Positions 10,861-21,290 are shown, numbered from the stretch's first letter. The stretch: DNA of 64,000 bases from Bacteroidota bacterium (GCA_016192035.1 JACPUW010000019.1:1-64000), one strand, 5' to 3'. Notes: generated by a model not told the origin, from the sequence alone. Program-made: numbers and translations.

Positions 10861-11832
10861 TCATTCTTGGTCTGTCGGTATATGTTTTTCCTTGCAATAT
10901 TTTTCTACTTCTGTGTCGTTTGCAAAGTAGTCGTCACAAAATTCGTCAAGTTCTTTCTCTGCACCTGAAACATACTTTTCACTTGCTGTCATTAGTTTTT
11001 CGGTCTGCTCTATGAACCTATTGAACTTATCATTCATTTTGCAGAGTTTGTCAATCGTCTTAAAGTCCAAGTCACGATATGTTGCAGGAAAAAGTATCTT
11101 ACTTTGATACGGATTTGCATTGAGTTCAATTATACCAATTCCAAAAGATTGGTTTAGTCGTCCCATTTCTTCCTTCAAACTGTCGCTAAACTCAAAAGCA
11201 ACCAAGTAACCATAGTTTGCCCAACTTGAATTTGAAACTGCTTGAAAGAATGCCTTTTTAAGTTCGCTGTCACTGTTGATTTCCTTTTTCAATTCATATG
11301 AACTCATTTTAAAGGTGTCAACACGATTGATAGATTTTAAAAAGTTTTGACTGGCTTTGGTTTGCAAGTTCATAAACTTAATTCCAACCATATCTGGGTG
11401 TGTCCAAATTTGGTTGTTGTCCTTGCCGTTTGATTGTTCGTGAAAAATTGTCTTCGAGTAGGTGTCAGTATTTTTTAAATAGCTACTTAAAAGTTTATGT
11501 AAATCTCTTTCGTCAAAGGATTTTGCTTTGTCCGTCTTCGTAACTTTTGTTGTTTGTGTTTCGGTTTCACCTGATAAAATATCAATACCAATGTTCTGCT
11601 CGTTTTTTGTCCAGTAGTAGGAGTAAGTCCCACCATGTTGTTTAATACGCTTAACTCTTGTGTCACCGTTACGAATGAAGTCTCCAAGACAAGCCGAAAC
11701 TGTCGAGCCAGGTGTTTTACCTGATCCAAAGTCAAAATACTTTTTAGCAAGAATGTGATTTAACACATCTGAGTAATTTGTCAAATTACCAATATCTTCT
11801 AAACTTTTTATTACGGCTTCTTTTAGTGTCAT
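10861..11832 (-). CDS. HARE-HTH domain protein, COG2958/HrgA-like (putative restriction-associated)
   Basis: N-terminal 'AVIKSLEDIGNLTNYSDVLNHILAKKY...STVSACLGDFIRNGD' HARE-HTH-like; C-terminal alpha/beta region with conserved-looking 'WTHPDMVGIKF'; AT-rich composition. Confidence 0.65.
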   Translation of the reverse strand: MTLKEAVIKSLEDIGNLTNYSDVLNHILAKKYFDFGSGKTPGSTVSACLGDFIRNGDTRVKRIKQHGGTYSYYWTKNEQNIGIDILSGETETQTTKVTKTDKAKSFDERDLHKLLSSYLKNTDTYSKTIFHEQSNGKDNNQIWTHPDMVGIKFMNLQTKASQNFLKSINRVDTFKMSSYELKKEINSDSELKKAFFQAVSNSSWANYGYLVAFEFSDSLKEEMGRLNQSFGIGIIELNANPYQSKILFPATYRDLDFKTIDKLCKMNDKFNRFIEQTEKLMTASEKYVSGAEKELDEFCDDYFANDTEVEKYCKEKHIPTDQE

Positions 11833-11875
11833 TATCTGTTCCTTTTTATGTCACGGTTCGGCCGTCCTACTATTA

Positions 11876-11885
11876 GCTATAACAC
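11876..11885 (-). repeat. Right arm of 10-bp inverted repeat (GCTATAACAC)
   Basis: Inverted match to 10839-10848. Confidence 0.7.
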
Positions 11886-12271
11886 CCCCCCCCACCTGAC
11901 CTATTGCGTATATATTGACTATGTGCGAGGTGGTTTGAGTTTGGCATAGTCAAAGGTAGCTGTACCAAACATACTATCCCAGGGGCTGGGCAAAGTTTTG
12001 TTGTTGACGTACCTAGCGCCTGTGGCGCTACCGTTTTCATGCTGCCCGTATGCCCCGGTGCTGGTTGTACCTGGCCCCTGGTCCATGCCCCGTGGTGGCC
12101 CTGCACCCCAGCCTGGGCTAGGGGGTTAGGATATATTGTATTGATAGTGTGTAGAAAATATCGCTCCTATGGGTTTATTAAACACATGGTGCGCCCTGCA
12201 CTACCATAGCCTTGGCCGGTAGCTGCCCCCATGGGCACGGGCGGCAGGGCTTCGATTGCCCCGCCCGGCTC

Positions 12272-12303
12272 AAAAAAAATAACCACCCCGTGCAGAGGTG
12301 GTT
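12272..12303 (-). terminator. Rho-independent terminator of the 12334-13227 gene
   Basis: AACCACC...GGTGGTT stem with A8 on + strand. Confidence 0.75.
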
Positions 12304-12333
12304 ACCAGGCAATTACAAAACACTAAACACGTA

Positions 12334-13227
12334 TTAACCTCTCTTTCTTGGTCGGTGCTTGCCCCGGCCCTTGCGCTTTTCGCGCAGTTGGTCTAGGTCC
12401 ACTTCCTTGGTCTCGCCGTCCTTGGTTATGGTGGCCTTGCTGTCGCAGCTACCATCGCCAAAGTCTATGGTTACCTCGCCCTTGGGGCCTTTCATGGTTA
12501 CCACGCCGCTGAGCGGATACTTGCAGCTACGGCTGCGCACTATGGGCTTCACTATGGTGCGCGTGCCCATGGCTTCGCTGTCGCGGGTGGTGGTTCCCCC
12601 TCCGGTTATTGATACCACATTGTCAAGGCAATCCTCTGTATCATAGCCTTCCAGCCATTCCAGTTCACCATCCGACTCCCGCTCAAAATCGCCCTTTGGG
12701 CCTGTGCCTTTCTCGCTAAGGCTGTGTTTGTACACATAGTTGCCCGCACTGTTCTGGCCCAAGTTTTCCACTACCCTGGTCCCTGTTACGCCAAACCCAT
12801 CCTCCCCCTGGTGTTCAAAACTTACGGTGCGTTTAGAGCCTTTCAGTTTCATGTCGCCGGTTTCCACAATGCTTACTCTGCCTGTCATGGTCCGTCCGTG
12901 GGGGCCCTGGCAGCCTTCGGCAAACACAATCTCAATGGTTTTGGGGTACCCCTCGCCACTCTCTGTTACCGTAGCGCATTCGGGCAGCCTTTCGCGCCAT
13001 TCCCCATCGCAGGGTGGCATGTCCATTTCCCCGTGCATCATAAAAGGGCCTTCGTGCCCGGCCCCTTCACCGGTGCAGCCCGTGCTTTCCAGTAGCAGGC
13101 TTTCGGTTTCGCTCACCGATGCCTCAGGATCCAGGTTTGACAAAAGGCCTTCACTGCAAGCGCTCAAATACACCACGGCACCCAGCGCAAGCATGATGTG
13201 TGTGGCAGCCATTTTTAAAGTTTTCAT
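12334..13227 (-). CDS. Hypothetical lipoprotein
   Basis: 297 aa with lipobox-like 'VVYLSAC'. Confidence 0.75.
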   Translation of the reverse strand: MKTLKMAATHIMLALGAVVYLSACSEGLLSNLDPEASVSETESLLLESTGCTGEGAGHEGPFMMHGEMDMPPCDGEWRERLPECATVTESGEGYPKTIEIVFAEGCQGPHGRTMTGRVSIVETGDMKLKGSKRTVSFEHQGEDGFGVTGTRVVENLGQNSAGNYVYKHSLSEKGTGPKGDFERESDGELEWLEGYDTEDCLDNVVSITGGGTTTRDSEAMGTRTIVKPIVRSRSCKYPLSGVVTMKGPKGEVTIDFGDGSCDSKATITKDGETKEVDLDQLREKRKGRGKHRPRKRG

Positions 13228-13293
13228 AAAATGATGTTGTTTAATTGGTAATGGGGCAAAGACCCAATAACCCCCCGGTGGTTTAATGCCTCC

Positions 13294-14136
13294 CTACGAA
13301 AAAAGCCAATCTTTCAGCAATTCATGGATAACCAAGGGTTTATCTGGTCGTAGAAATTCGCTATCCAGCTTGCCCACCCATTGTATTCCCTTTACCGCAT
13401 TGGTGAGCCAAGCGCCTTCTGCCCCATGGAGCAGGTCAAGCGTGGCATGTGTTTCCTGGCAGTCTATGCCCGATTCGCGCAGCTTTTGGAGCAAAAACCG
13501 CCTGAATACCCCATTGACGCATCCGGTATGTAGTGCCGGGGTATATACCACCCCCGCCCGCTGCCACCACACATTGCTGCCAACTGCCTCGCAGATTTCT
13601 CCTTTTTCATTGCACAATATCACGTTATCAGTTCCCAAAAGCGGGCATTCCCTTGCCGCCTGCACGTAGTCCATGGCCGAAAGGCTTTTGAAACCTGCAC
13701 CCCAGCTGGGCAAACATACCGAACCAGATGGGGCCACCTGCAGTCCTATGGGCTGCCAATCCAAAAGGCCCTTTCCCTTCAATTCATAAGCACCTATGGC
13801 ATACCCCGCCAAATTAGTGGCCGGTGCATACAAGCCCCCGCCTGACCTATATACCACCACTTTAGCTCGCGCTTCCTTGCCATATAGGCCATTCGCCTCT
13901 ACCAGCTCTTGTATCTTGTGCATTAAATCATTCATGCTCAGCGATAGCTCCAACCCATACACCCTCATTGCGCCAAGAAGCCGCTGCACATGATACGGCC
14001 ATAGAGGAATTTCCCCGTGGCGCACGTACATGGATTCAAAGGCCCCATCGCCATAGGCAAAGGCGCGGTTGCCAAACCCAACGATTGGCCTCTGGCTATC
14101 TACCAGTTGCCCGTTGTCACTGATCAGGCCCTCCAT
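13294..14136 (-). CDS. Class IV aminotransferase (aminodeoxychorismate lyase/BCAT-like)
   Basis: 'FAYGDGAFESMYV', 'EAVGSNVWW', 'HTGCVNGVFRRFLL' fold-type IV PLP motifs. Confidence 0.85.
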   Translation of the reverse strand: MEGLISDNGQLVDSQRPIVGFGNRAFAYGDGAFESMYVRHGEIPLWPYHVQRLLGAMRVYGLELSLSMNDLMHKIQELVEANGLYGKEARAKVVVYRSGGGLYAPATNLAGYAIGAYELKGKGLLDWQPIGLQVAPSGSVCLPSWGAGFKSLSAMDYVQAARECPLLGTDNVILCNEKGEICEAVGSNVWWQRAGVVYTPALHTGCVNGVFRRFLLQKLRESGIDCQETHATLDLLHGAEGAWLTNAVKGIQWVGKLDSEFLRPDKPLVIHELLKDWLFS

Positions 14137-14767
14137 ACTCCTTTTTATTGCCAATAAACAATGCCAGAAGGAGTTTAATATTGGAATAGCTCCCTTCTAT
14201 ATAGGGTTCCAAGTCTGCTTGCTTTACCCAGCGCGTCTCGGTTATGCCCTCTTCTATCTGTGGCTGGGCACGTTCTGGGTCGGCGCAGTCCATGAGGTAC
14301 CAAAAAGTGGTTTTGAGCACCCGTTGGCCTTTCAGGTCGTAGATATGAAAGGTGGGTTTGATGGTAGAAACTATGCGCAGTTCCTGCACGCCGCATTCTT
14401 CCCTCACTTCCCTCATAGCTGCCTGGCGCAAGAACTCGCCTGCATCCACCTTGCCCTTTGGCAGGTCCCACATGCCATTGCGGTGTATAAGAAGTACCCT
14501 GCCACTGGGATCTACCACCAGTCCTCCGGCGGCCTTCACCTCAGCGAATGATGTACAAAAGCGGTGAAACATTTCGCCGGGTTTTGATGACATAAATACC
14601 ACTCCCTGCTTGTCAGGATGGCGGGAGAGTAGTTCCAAATACGGATCTATGCCATCATAATCAATGGCATCTATAGGGAAAACAATATGGTCTTGATAGG
14701 GGTGAGGGCTTGTCCCGGCTACTATGAATGATTTGTCGCCATAGAATACCTCATACTTTTGTGCCAT
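14117..14767 (-). CDS. NUDIX hydrolase
   Basis: Nudix box GKVDAGEFLRQAAMREVREECGV. Confidence 0.9.
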   Translation of the reverse strand: MAQKYEVFYGDKSFIVAGTSPHPYQDHIVFPIDAIDYDGIDPYLELLSRHPDKQGVVFMSSKPGEMFHRFCTSFAEVKAAGGLVVDPSGRVLLIHRNGMWDLPKGKVDAGEFLRQAAMREVREECGVQELRIVSTIKPTFHIYDLKGQRVLKTTFWYLMDCADPERAQPQIEEGITETRWVKQADLEPYIEGSYSNIKLLLALFIGNKKEYGGPDQ

Positions 14768-15407
14768 GCTGCAAAATGTTGATAGAGAAAGGCTAATTGC
14801 TCAATACTTACTGCAAATTAATGCTGTGGTACTCAAACCGTCCGACCCATTTGTGTGGGCTTCGGGCTGGAAATCGCCCATATACTGTGACAATAGGCTC
14901 ATACTAAGCCATCCTGCCATAAGGGCTGAGGTAGCCAAAGCGTTTCGGGAAGCCATTTCCACCCATTATCCCCAAGCCAAGTCGCTGTCGGGGGTGGCTA
15001 CCGGCGGCATAGCACTGGCCGCCATAGCTGCCCATACCATGGAGCTGCCCATGACCTATGTGAGGGGCGAAAAGAAAGGCCATGGCCGGCAAAACCAAGT
15101 AGAGGGCGTGGTGCGCCCCAATGAACCCATAGTGGTGATAGAAGATTTGGTATCTACAGGTGGCAGCTCCATCAAAGCCGTTGAGGCGCTGCGTGATAAA
15201 GGCGCCAAGGTGCTGGGCTTGATAGCGGTATTTGATTATGGATTTCAGGCCGCCAGGGAGGCTTTTGCCCAAGCCGGGGTTAAGGCTTCGTCGCTCACCG
15301 GCTATGAAACCCTGCTGATGGAAGCCATAGCCCTGGGCTACATAGACAGTATGTATGCCGAAACACTGGGCAAGTGGCGGCGCGACCCTGCCAATTGGCC
15401 GGCCTAA
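14766..15407 (+). CDS. pyrE: Orotate phosphoribosyltransferase
   Basis: 'WASGWKSPIYCDNRL', PRPP loop 'VVIEDLVSTGGSSI'. Confidence 0.95.
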   Translation: MLQNVDRERLIAQYLLQINAVVLKPSDPFVWASGWKSPIYCDNRLILSHPAIRAEVAKAFREAISTHYPQAKSLSGVATGGIALAAIAAHTMELPMTYVRGEKKGHGRQNQVEGVVRPNEPIVVIEDLVSTGGSSIKAVEALRDKGAKVLGLIAVFDYGFQAAREAFAQAGVKASSLTGYETLLMEAIALGYIDSMYAETLGKWRRDPANWPA

Positions 15408-15973
15408 GCCCTACCGGGCACGCCGTACTCCAAGAAAAAACGTTGCAGCAGGATCAAGGTCTTGGCATCTTCCCAGCTTCCGTTTAGGAGCTTCGCCCAA
15501 GCCTCTTCTTTGGTCATTTCAACCACCGTGATGCGCTCATGCTCACTGTCCAGCCCCCCGCCCTTGCCTATCCTATCGGCATGGGTTACCGCAGCGTGGT
15601 AGTAGTGCATGGTTTCGGTAAGTATGCCCGGTGCCGAGAGGGCCTTGCCCCAATACACCAGTGGCCCCACCCTAAACCCAATTTCCTCCATACACTCCCT
15701 TTTGGCGGTGCCCTCGGGGTCTTCACCAGGCTCCAACATGCCCGCCACTACTTCCAGGGTAGTGGCATCGGCCTCCCGGTACTTGCAGGCCCTAAGCTGG
15801 CGCACAAAATAGAACCTGCCATTGTCCGTGTTATATACCAGTACGGCCACCGCGTCCTTTGCCGTAACCAGCATACGATCAAATGTTTGGCCATCTGATG
15901 TGATGTGGAGCTTGTCCACGCGCACAAAATCGGAAACCAGGGCTTCTATCCGTACTTGATCTATGATTGGCAT
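15404..15973 (-). CDS. NUDIX hydrolase (ADP-ribose/GDP-mannose pyrophosphatase-like)
   Basis: Nudix box GMLEPGEDPEGTAKRECMEEIGF. Confidence 0.85.
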   Translation of the reverse strand: MPIIDQVRIEALVSDFVRVDKLHITSDGQTFDRMLVTAKDAVAVLVYNTDNGRFYFVRQLRACKYREADATTLEVVAGMLEPGEDPEGTAKRECMEEIGFRVGPLVYWGKALSAPGILTETMHYYHAAVTHADRIGKGGGLDSEHERITVVEMTKEEAWAKLLNGSWEDAKTLILLQRFFLEYGVPGRA

Positions 15974-15997
15974 TTGAAAGGTGTTGACTTGTACAAC

Positions 15998-16030
15998 AAA
16001 AAAAGGAGATGCCCTGAGTAGAACATCTCC
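15998..16030 (-). terminator. Rho-independent terminator of the thrS-infC-rpmI-rplT operon
   Basis: GGAGATG...CATCTCC stem with A7 on + strand. Confidence 0.8.
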
Positions 16031-16054
16031 TGAATCTTTAATTGGTGATAGTGG

Positions 16055-16399
16055 CTACTTTACCTTCTGCACTATGGCATTGAAGGCCTCGGGGTGGTTC
16101 ATGGCCAAGTCGGCAAGGACCTTTCGGTTCATCTCTATACCGTTGGTTGACAGCTTGTTCATAAACACCGAGTAGCTCATGTCGTGCTCACGCACTGCAG
16201 CGTTGATGCGCTGGATCCAAAGGCCCCTAAAATGGCGCTTTTTGGTCTTCCGGTCGCGGTAGGCATACGCCCAACCCTTTTCCACCGCGTTTTTGGCTAC
16301 GGTGAAAACGTTTTTCCTTCGGCCAAAATAACCCTTGGCAGCCCTGAGGAATTTCTTTCGTCGGGCCCAAGAGGCCACACTGTTTACTGAACGAGGCAT
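16055..16399 (-). CDS. rplT: 50S ribosomal protein L20
   Basis: '[32 protein letters not shown]'. Confidence 0.98.
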   Translation of the reverse strand: MPRSVNSVASWARRKKFLRAAKGYFGRRKNVFTVAKNAVEKGWAYAYRDRKTKKRHFRGLWIQRINAAVREHDMSYSVFMNKLSTNGIEMNRKVLADLAMNHPEAFNAIVQKVK

Positions 16400-16406
16400 G
16401 GTATTT

Positions 16407-16607
16407 CTATTTTCCTATTGTCAACAATAATTTGATATTCCCTTCGTCGGCCTTGTCCACCGTGCCAAAATGGCCCAGACGGAGTTTCCGCTTGTTGCTC
16501 TTCTTGGTAAGGATGTGGTTTACAAAGGCGTGCTTTCGCTTGATCTTGCCGGTGCCGGTGAGCTTAAACCGCTTGGCGGCACCTCGGTTGGTTTTCATTT
16601 TAGGCAT
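16407..16607 (-). CDS. rpmI: 50S ribosomal protein L35
   Basis: '[27 protein letters not shown]'. Confidence 0.98.
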   Translation of the reverse strand: MPKMKTNRGAAKRFKLTGTGKIKRKHAFVNHILTKKSNKRKLRLGHFGTVDKADEGNIKLLLTIGK

Positions 16608-16622
16608 TGCTGTATCTCTATA

Positions 16623-17129
16623 TTATGCTTTCTTCGGTGATTTGGCCGGGGTAAGAAACATGATCATGCGCTTACCCTCCAATTTTGGCATGCTTTCTAC
16701 CTTGCCGTGTTCTTGTAGGGCCTCGGCAAATCGAAGCAGCAGGATTTCTCCCCGCTCCTTATACACTATGGCCCTTCCCTTAAAATGTACAAAGGCTTTC
16801 ACCTTGGCACCTTCGTCCAGGAACTTCTCGGCGTGCTTGGTCTTGAATTCAAAATCGTGCTCATCGGTATTGGGCCCAAATCGGATTTCCTTTACCACGG
16901 TCTTGGCACTCTTTGACTTCAGTTCCTTCTGCTTTTTCTTACGCTCATACAGAAACTTGCTGTATTCGGTAATCTTACAGATAAAAGGCACCGATTTGTC
17001 GCTGATCACCACCAAGTCAAGACCCAATTCACGGGCCATTTCAAGTGCCTTGGAGGTGGGATAAACGCCATTTTCAACATTATCGCCCACGAGTCTTACC
17101 TCGGGGTTCCTAATCGCTTCGTTGATCAT
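16623..17129 (-). CDS. infC: Translation initiation factor IF-3 (true start possibly AUC at 17177)
   Basis: 'INEAIRNPEVRLVGDNVENGVYPTSKALEMARELGLDLV'; operon context. Confidence 0.96.
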   Translation of the reverse strand: MINEAIRNPEVRLVGDNVENGVYPTSKALEMARELGLDLVVISDKSVPFICKITEYSKFLYERKKKQKELKSKSAKTVVKEIRFGPNTDEHDFEFKTKHAEKFLDEGAKVKAFVHFKGRAIVYKERGEILLLRFAEALQEHGKVESMPKLEGKRMIMFLTPAKSPKKA

Positions 17130-17190
17130 AAACTCAGGCTCCTTGCTCCTGGCTTGATTTGGGTTATCCTTCCTGATAGTAGGCTCTTAT

Positions 17191-19137
17191 TTAAATCTTT
17201 ATATTGATCTCCTCAGCGATTAAGTCAGAAAAACGTCCGATTGACATGGAACCCACATCACCTTGCCTGTGCTTGCGCACCGAAACTGCCCCGGCTTCTA
17301 CTTCCTTTTCACCGATTATGAGCATGTAAGGCACTTTGTTGAGCTCCGCGTCGCGTATCTTTTTGCCAATTTTCTCGCCACGCGCGTCAATCGAGGCGCG
17401 AATATCGCACTTATTTAATTGGTTCAACACTTTTTCTGCATAATCCAAAAATCTATCGCTGATAGGCAGCACGATGGCTTGCTCAGGTGTGAGCCACAGC
17501 GGGAACTCGCCCGCCGTATGCTCTATTAGGACGGCAATGAACCGCTCCAAGCTGCCAAATGGGGCCCGGTGTATCATTACCGGCCTATGCCGTTCATTGT
17601 CATTGCCCACGTACTCCAGCTCAAAGCGTTCGGGCAGGTTGTAGTCCACTTGTATGGTGCCCAACTGCCACTTGCGGCCTATGGCATCGCGCACCATAAA
17701 ATCGAGCTTTGGGCCATAGAACGCGGCTTCATTATATGCTGTCACGGTGTGCAGCCCTTTTTCTTGTGCGGCTTCTATAATGGCTTGTTCCGCCTTGGCC
17801 CAGTTCTCCTCGGTGCCTATGTATTTGCTGCGGTCTTCTTGGTCCCTCAGCGAAACCTGTGCCTCAAAGTCGGTAAAGCCCAGTGCTGAAAAAACTTTGA
17901 ATATCAGATCGATAACTTTCTTAAATTCCTCTTTTACCTGGTCTGGGCGGCAAAACACGTGGGCATCGTCCTGTGTAAATCCCCTTACACGGGTAAGCCC
18001 ATGGAGCTCACCGCTCTGCTCATACCTATATACGGTGCCAAACTCTGCCAGCCGCAAGGGTAGATCCCTGTAGGAGCGTGGTGAACCCTTGTATATTTCG
18101 CAGTGGTGCGGGCAGTTCATTGGTTTCAAGAAAAATGACTCGCCCTCACTTGGAGTGTCTATGGCCCTAAATGAATCGGCCCCATACTTTTCATAGTGGC
18201 CAGAGGTAACATACAATTCCTTGAGCGCTATATGTGGGGTAATGACCTGCAAATAGCCTATTTCCTTCTGTGCCTGGCGCATAAACCGTTCAAGGCGTTC
18301 CCTCAAGGCGGCTCCCTTTGGGAGCCAAATGGGCAAGCCCTGCCCTACTTTTTGAGAAAACATGAACAAACCCAGCTCTTTGCCCAGTTTGCGGTGGTCG
18401 CGCTTCTTGGCTTCCTCCAGCCTAAGCAGGTGTTCGTCTAGCAGGGCCTTTTTAGGAAAACTCACCCCGTAGATGCGGGTAAGCATTTGGTTTTTCTCAT
18501 CGCCGCGCCAGTATGCACCTGCCACGCTCATGAGTTTTATGGCCTTGATGTGCCCGGTATGGGGCACATGGCCTCCCCGGCACAAATCGGTAAAATTGCC
18601 ATGCCGCACAAAGGATATATCGCCGTCCTGCAGGCCCTGCAGCAAGTCCAGCTTCAGGTGGTCGCCTTTGGCTTCAAAATACGCAAGGGCATCAGCCTTT
18701 GGCACTAAATACCAATTAAAAACACTGTTGTTTTTGGCCAACTCCAGCATCTTGGCCTCTATGGCGGGCAAATCGGCATCGGATAGTTTGTGCCCGCCAA
18801 AATCCACATCATAGTAGAAGCCATTTTCTATGGGCGGGCCTATGCCAAATTTCACCTGGCCATACAGCGCTTCCAATGCCTCGGCCAGTAGGTGTGCCGA
18901 TGAGTGCCAAAACATGGTTTTGCCCTCGTCATCGTCCCAACGGACTATTTTTATGGTACCTGATTCGGCAATTGGACGTTGGAGTTCCACCTGCCGCCCG
19001 TTTATCACAGCGCCGAGTGCGGTACGCCCCAAGCCCTCACTAATGGATGCGGCCACCTGTGCACCAGTGGTGCCCTGCGGAAAGGTGCGCAAGGAACCAT
19101 CAGGAAAAACCAACTCTATGCTGCTACCGGTTGACAT
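17191..19137 (-). CDS. thrS: Threonyl-tRNA synthetase
   Basis: TGS domain '[19 protein letters not shown]', '[34 protein letters not shown]'. Confidence 0.97.
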   Translation of the reverse strand: MSTGSSIELVFPDGSLRTFPQGTTGAQVAASISEGLGRTALGAVINGRQVELQRPIAESGTIKIVRWDDDEGKTMFWHSSAHLLAEALEALYGQVKFGIGPPIENGFYYDVDFGGHKLSDADLPAIEAKMLELAKNNSVFNWYLVPKADALAYFEAKGDHLKLDLLQGLQDGDISFVRHGNFTDLCRGGHVPHTGHIKAIKLMSVAGAYWRGDEKNQMLTRIYGVSFPKKALLDEHLLRLEEAKKRDHRKLGKELGLFMFSQKVGQGLPIWLPKGAALRERLERFMRQAQKEIGYLQVITPHIALKELYVTSGHYEKYGADSFRAIDTPSEGESFFLKPMNCPHHCEIYKGSPRSYRDLPLRLAEFGTVYRYEQSGELHGLTRVRGFTQDDAHVFCRPDQVKEEFKKVIDLIFKVFSALGFTDFEAQVSLRDQEDRSKYIGTEENWAKAEQAIIEAAQEKGLHTVTAYNEAAFYGPKLDFMVRDAIGRKWQLGTIQVDYNLPERFELEYVGNDNERHRPVMIHRAPFGSLERFIAVLIEHTAGEFPLWLTPEQAIVLPISDRFLDYAEKVLNQLNKCDIRASIDARGEKIGKKIRDAELNKVPYMLIIGEKEVEAGAVSVRKHRQGDVGSMSIGRFSDLIAEEINIKI

Positions 19138-19174
19138 ACCGCGAAAGGGGCTTTTTGAAAAATGGGGTGCAAAC

Positions 19175-20107
19175 TTATGGCAAAGTGGCCAGTTCACGCA
19201 AGGCGTCGGCATCATTTGGGTCAATCGCCAGCATATTTTCAAAACACTTTCGTGCCTGATCTTCCTTGCCCATTTCTTTCAGGCAAAGCCCTTTGCCCAA
19301 CTGTGCATCCAGATCTAGGGGGGCTAGTCGCATACAGCGGCGGAACAAGCCCAGGGCTGGCCCAAACTCGGCAAACTGAAAGTGGAAATACGCCAAATTG
19401 AATATGTACTCAAAATTGGTGGTATCCATCTGTATGGCCCGGGTAAAATCACCAAACGCCGACTTATACTGCGCAAAGTACTCGAATGCTTTGGCTCTCA
19501 AAAAAATGGCCCTGGAATTGGAGGAATCGGCGCGCACAGCGTTGTGGTAGTATGCCAGGGCTTTGTAATTGGAATCGGCCATAAGCCACTCCCCCATTTT
19601 TAGCATTGCGTGTTGGTTATCGGGATCAAAGTCTATGGCAGTTTGAAGGCTTAAATAGGCCTGCTCCATGTCGGCCTTGGCGGCAAAGCACATGGCCCTG
19701 CCCACATAGGCATCCGCATTGGTTGGGTTTGCATTAATGGCCATTTCAAAGTATTTTAAGGCACTGGTGTAATCTTTTTGCAGTAAATAAGCCTTGCCCA
19801 GCCTAGCCCAAACCTCAGGTGCACGGGGCTGCCAGCGCAAACCGGTCACGTAGGCCGCCATGGCCCTTTGAAAATCGCTTTGCGCCCAATACACATCCCC
19901 TTCCATAAGCTTGGCATGCAGGTGGTTTGTGTCAGTTTGAAGCACCTTAGAAATATACGCCAAAGCCGAATCAAACATACCGGCATCATATTGTAATTGT
20001 GCCGATTGCATCCATTTAACAGCCATTTCACCGCTGTTGTCCGCAGGCTTTTTATTGCCACAAGCCCATACCAATGAGAGTGACAGCCACACCATGTACT
20101 TATGCAT
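19175..20107 (-). CDS. TPR-repeat lipoprotein
   Basis: Lipobox-like '[10 protein letters not shown]'; tandem TPR motifs. Confidence 0.85.
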   Translation of the reverse strand: MHKYMVWLSLSLVWACGNKKPADNSGEMAVKWMQSAQLQYDAGMFDSALAYISKVLQTDTNHLHAKLMEGDVYWAQSDFQRAMAAYVTGLRWQPRAPEVWARLGKAYLLQKDYTSALKYFEMAINANPTNADAYVGRAMCFAAKADMEQAYLSLQTAIDFDPDNQHAMLKMGEWLMADSNYKALAYYHNAVRADSSNSRAIFLRAKAFEYFAQYKSAFGDFTRAIQMDTTNFEYIFNLAYFHFQFAEFGPALGLFRRCMRLAPLDLDAQLGKGLCLKEMGKEDQARKCFENMLAIDPNDADALRELATLP

Positions 20108-20228
20108 GGGACAAAACTAGATTGCAGGCCTGTTTATACCTCCTTCACCTGGTATAGCGAATTGATATAAAACAAGTTTGCTCGTATGCCGCCAAGTAGA
20201 TTTGCTGCCCAAATTGCACCACTAAATC

Positions 20229-21290
20229 ATGTTAAAGCATTCTTTTTGTGCCATATCGCTTCTGTACATACTGAGCGGATGCGGCCAGGACAACAGCACG
20301 CATTACCCTGAAGAAGTACACTTATCGAATGTGCGCCAACTCACCAATGGTGGCGACAATGCCGAAGCGTATTGGAGTTTTGGCAGCGATGCCTTGGTGT
20401 TTCAAACCAACCGGGCAGAATGGGGGTATGCCTGCGACCAGATTTGCTACTTCCCTCTAAGCGATGGGGATATGCTGGACAAGCAGCCGCAGCAGATCAG
20501 CACCGGTAAAGGCCGTACTACTTGTTCATACTTCCTTCCGGGCGATACGCTCATCATATATTCCTCTACCCATTTGGCCGGCGAAGCCTGCCCACCGGAA
20601 CCAGAGCGCACCAAAGACAAATATGTTTGGCCCGTGTATGAAAGCTTTGACATTTTTGTGGCTGACTTAAAGGGCAATATCGTGCAGCAGCTAACCCATG
20701 AGCCAGGATACGATGCCGAACCTACCGTTTCGCCCAATGGCGACAAAATAGTGTTTACCTCCCTGCGTTCGGGCGACCTGGAACTCTATACCATGAACCT
20801 GGATGGCAGTGATGTGGTGCAGGTAACCCATGATTTGGGATATGACGGGGGGGCCTTTTTCTCACCTGACGGAAACAAGCTGGTGTTCAGGGCTTCAAGG
20901 CCAAAAACAAAGGAAGAACAAGACAAGTATAAAGCACTGCTGGCCCAGGGACTTGTAGAACCCAGCGACATGGAAATTTTTGTGTGCAATGTGGACGGAA
21001 GTGACCTAAGGCAGGTTACCACGCTTGGCCGCGCCAATTGGGCCCCATTTTATCACCCCAGTGGCAAAAAAATCCTGTTTTCTACCAACCATGCCAGTTT
21101 GCTTCCCTGGAAATTCAACATTTACATGTGCAATGAAGACGGTAGCGAACTGGAACAAGTGACTTTTGACGGCACATTTGATGCTTTTCCCATGTTTTCG
21201 CCTGATGGCAAAAAGCTGGTATGGAGCAGCAACAGGAACAATGGTGACACGCGGAACACCAACTTGTTCATAGCCGACTGGAAGGACTGA
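20229..21290 (+). CDS. TolB/PD40 beta-propeller lipoprotein
   Basis: Lipobox 'LYILSGCG'; repeated 'FSPDGNKLVF', 'VSPNGDKIVF', 'HPSGKKILF'. Confidence 0.85.
   Translation: MLKHSFCAISLLYILSGCGQDNSTHYPEEVHLSNVRQLTNGGDNAEAYWSFGSDALVFQTNRAEWGYACDQICYFPLSDGDMLDKQPQQISTGKGRTTCSYFLPGDTLIIYSSTHLAGEACPPEPERTKDKYVWPVYESFDIFVADLKGNIVQQLTHEPGYDAEPTVSPNGDKIVFTSLRSGDLELYTMNLDGSDVVQVTHDLGYDGGAFFSPDGNKLVFRASRPKTKEEQDKYKALLAQGLVEPSDMEIFVCNVDGSDLRQVTTLGRANWAPFYHPSGKKILFSTNHASLLPWKFNIYMCNEDGSELEQVTFDGTFDAFPMFSPDGKKLVWSSNRNNGDTRNTNLFIADWKD

Noticed and set aside
12740-13234. 164-aa + strand ORF
   Set aside because: Antisense shadow of the well-supported lipoprotein gene 12334-13227.
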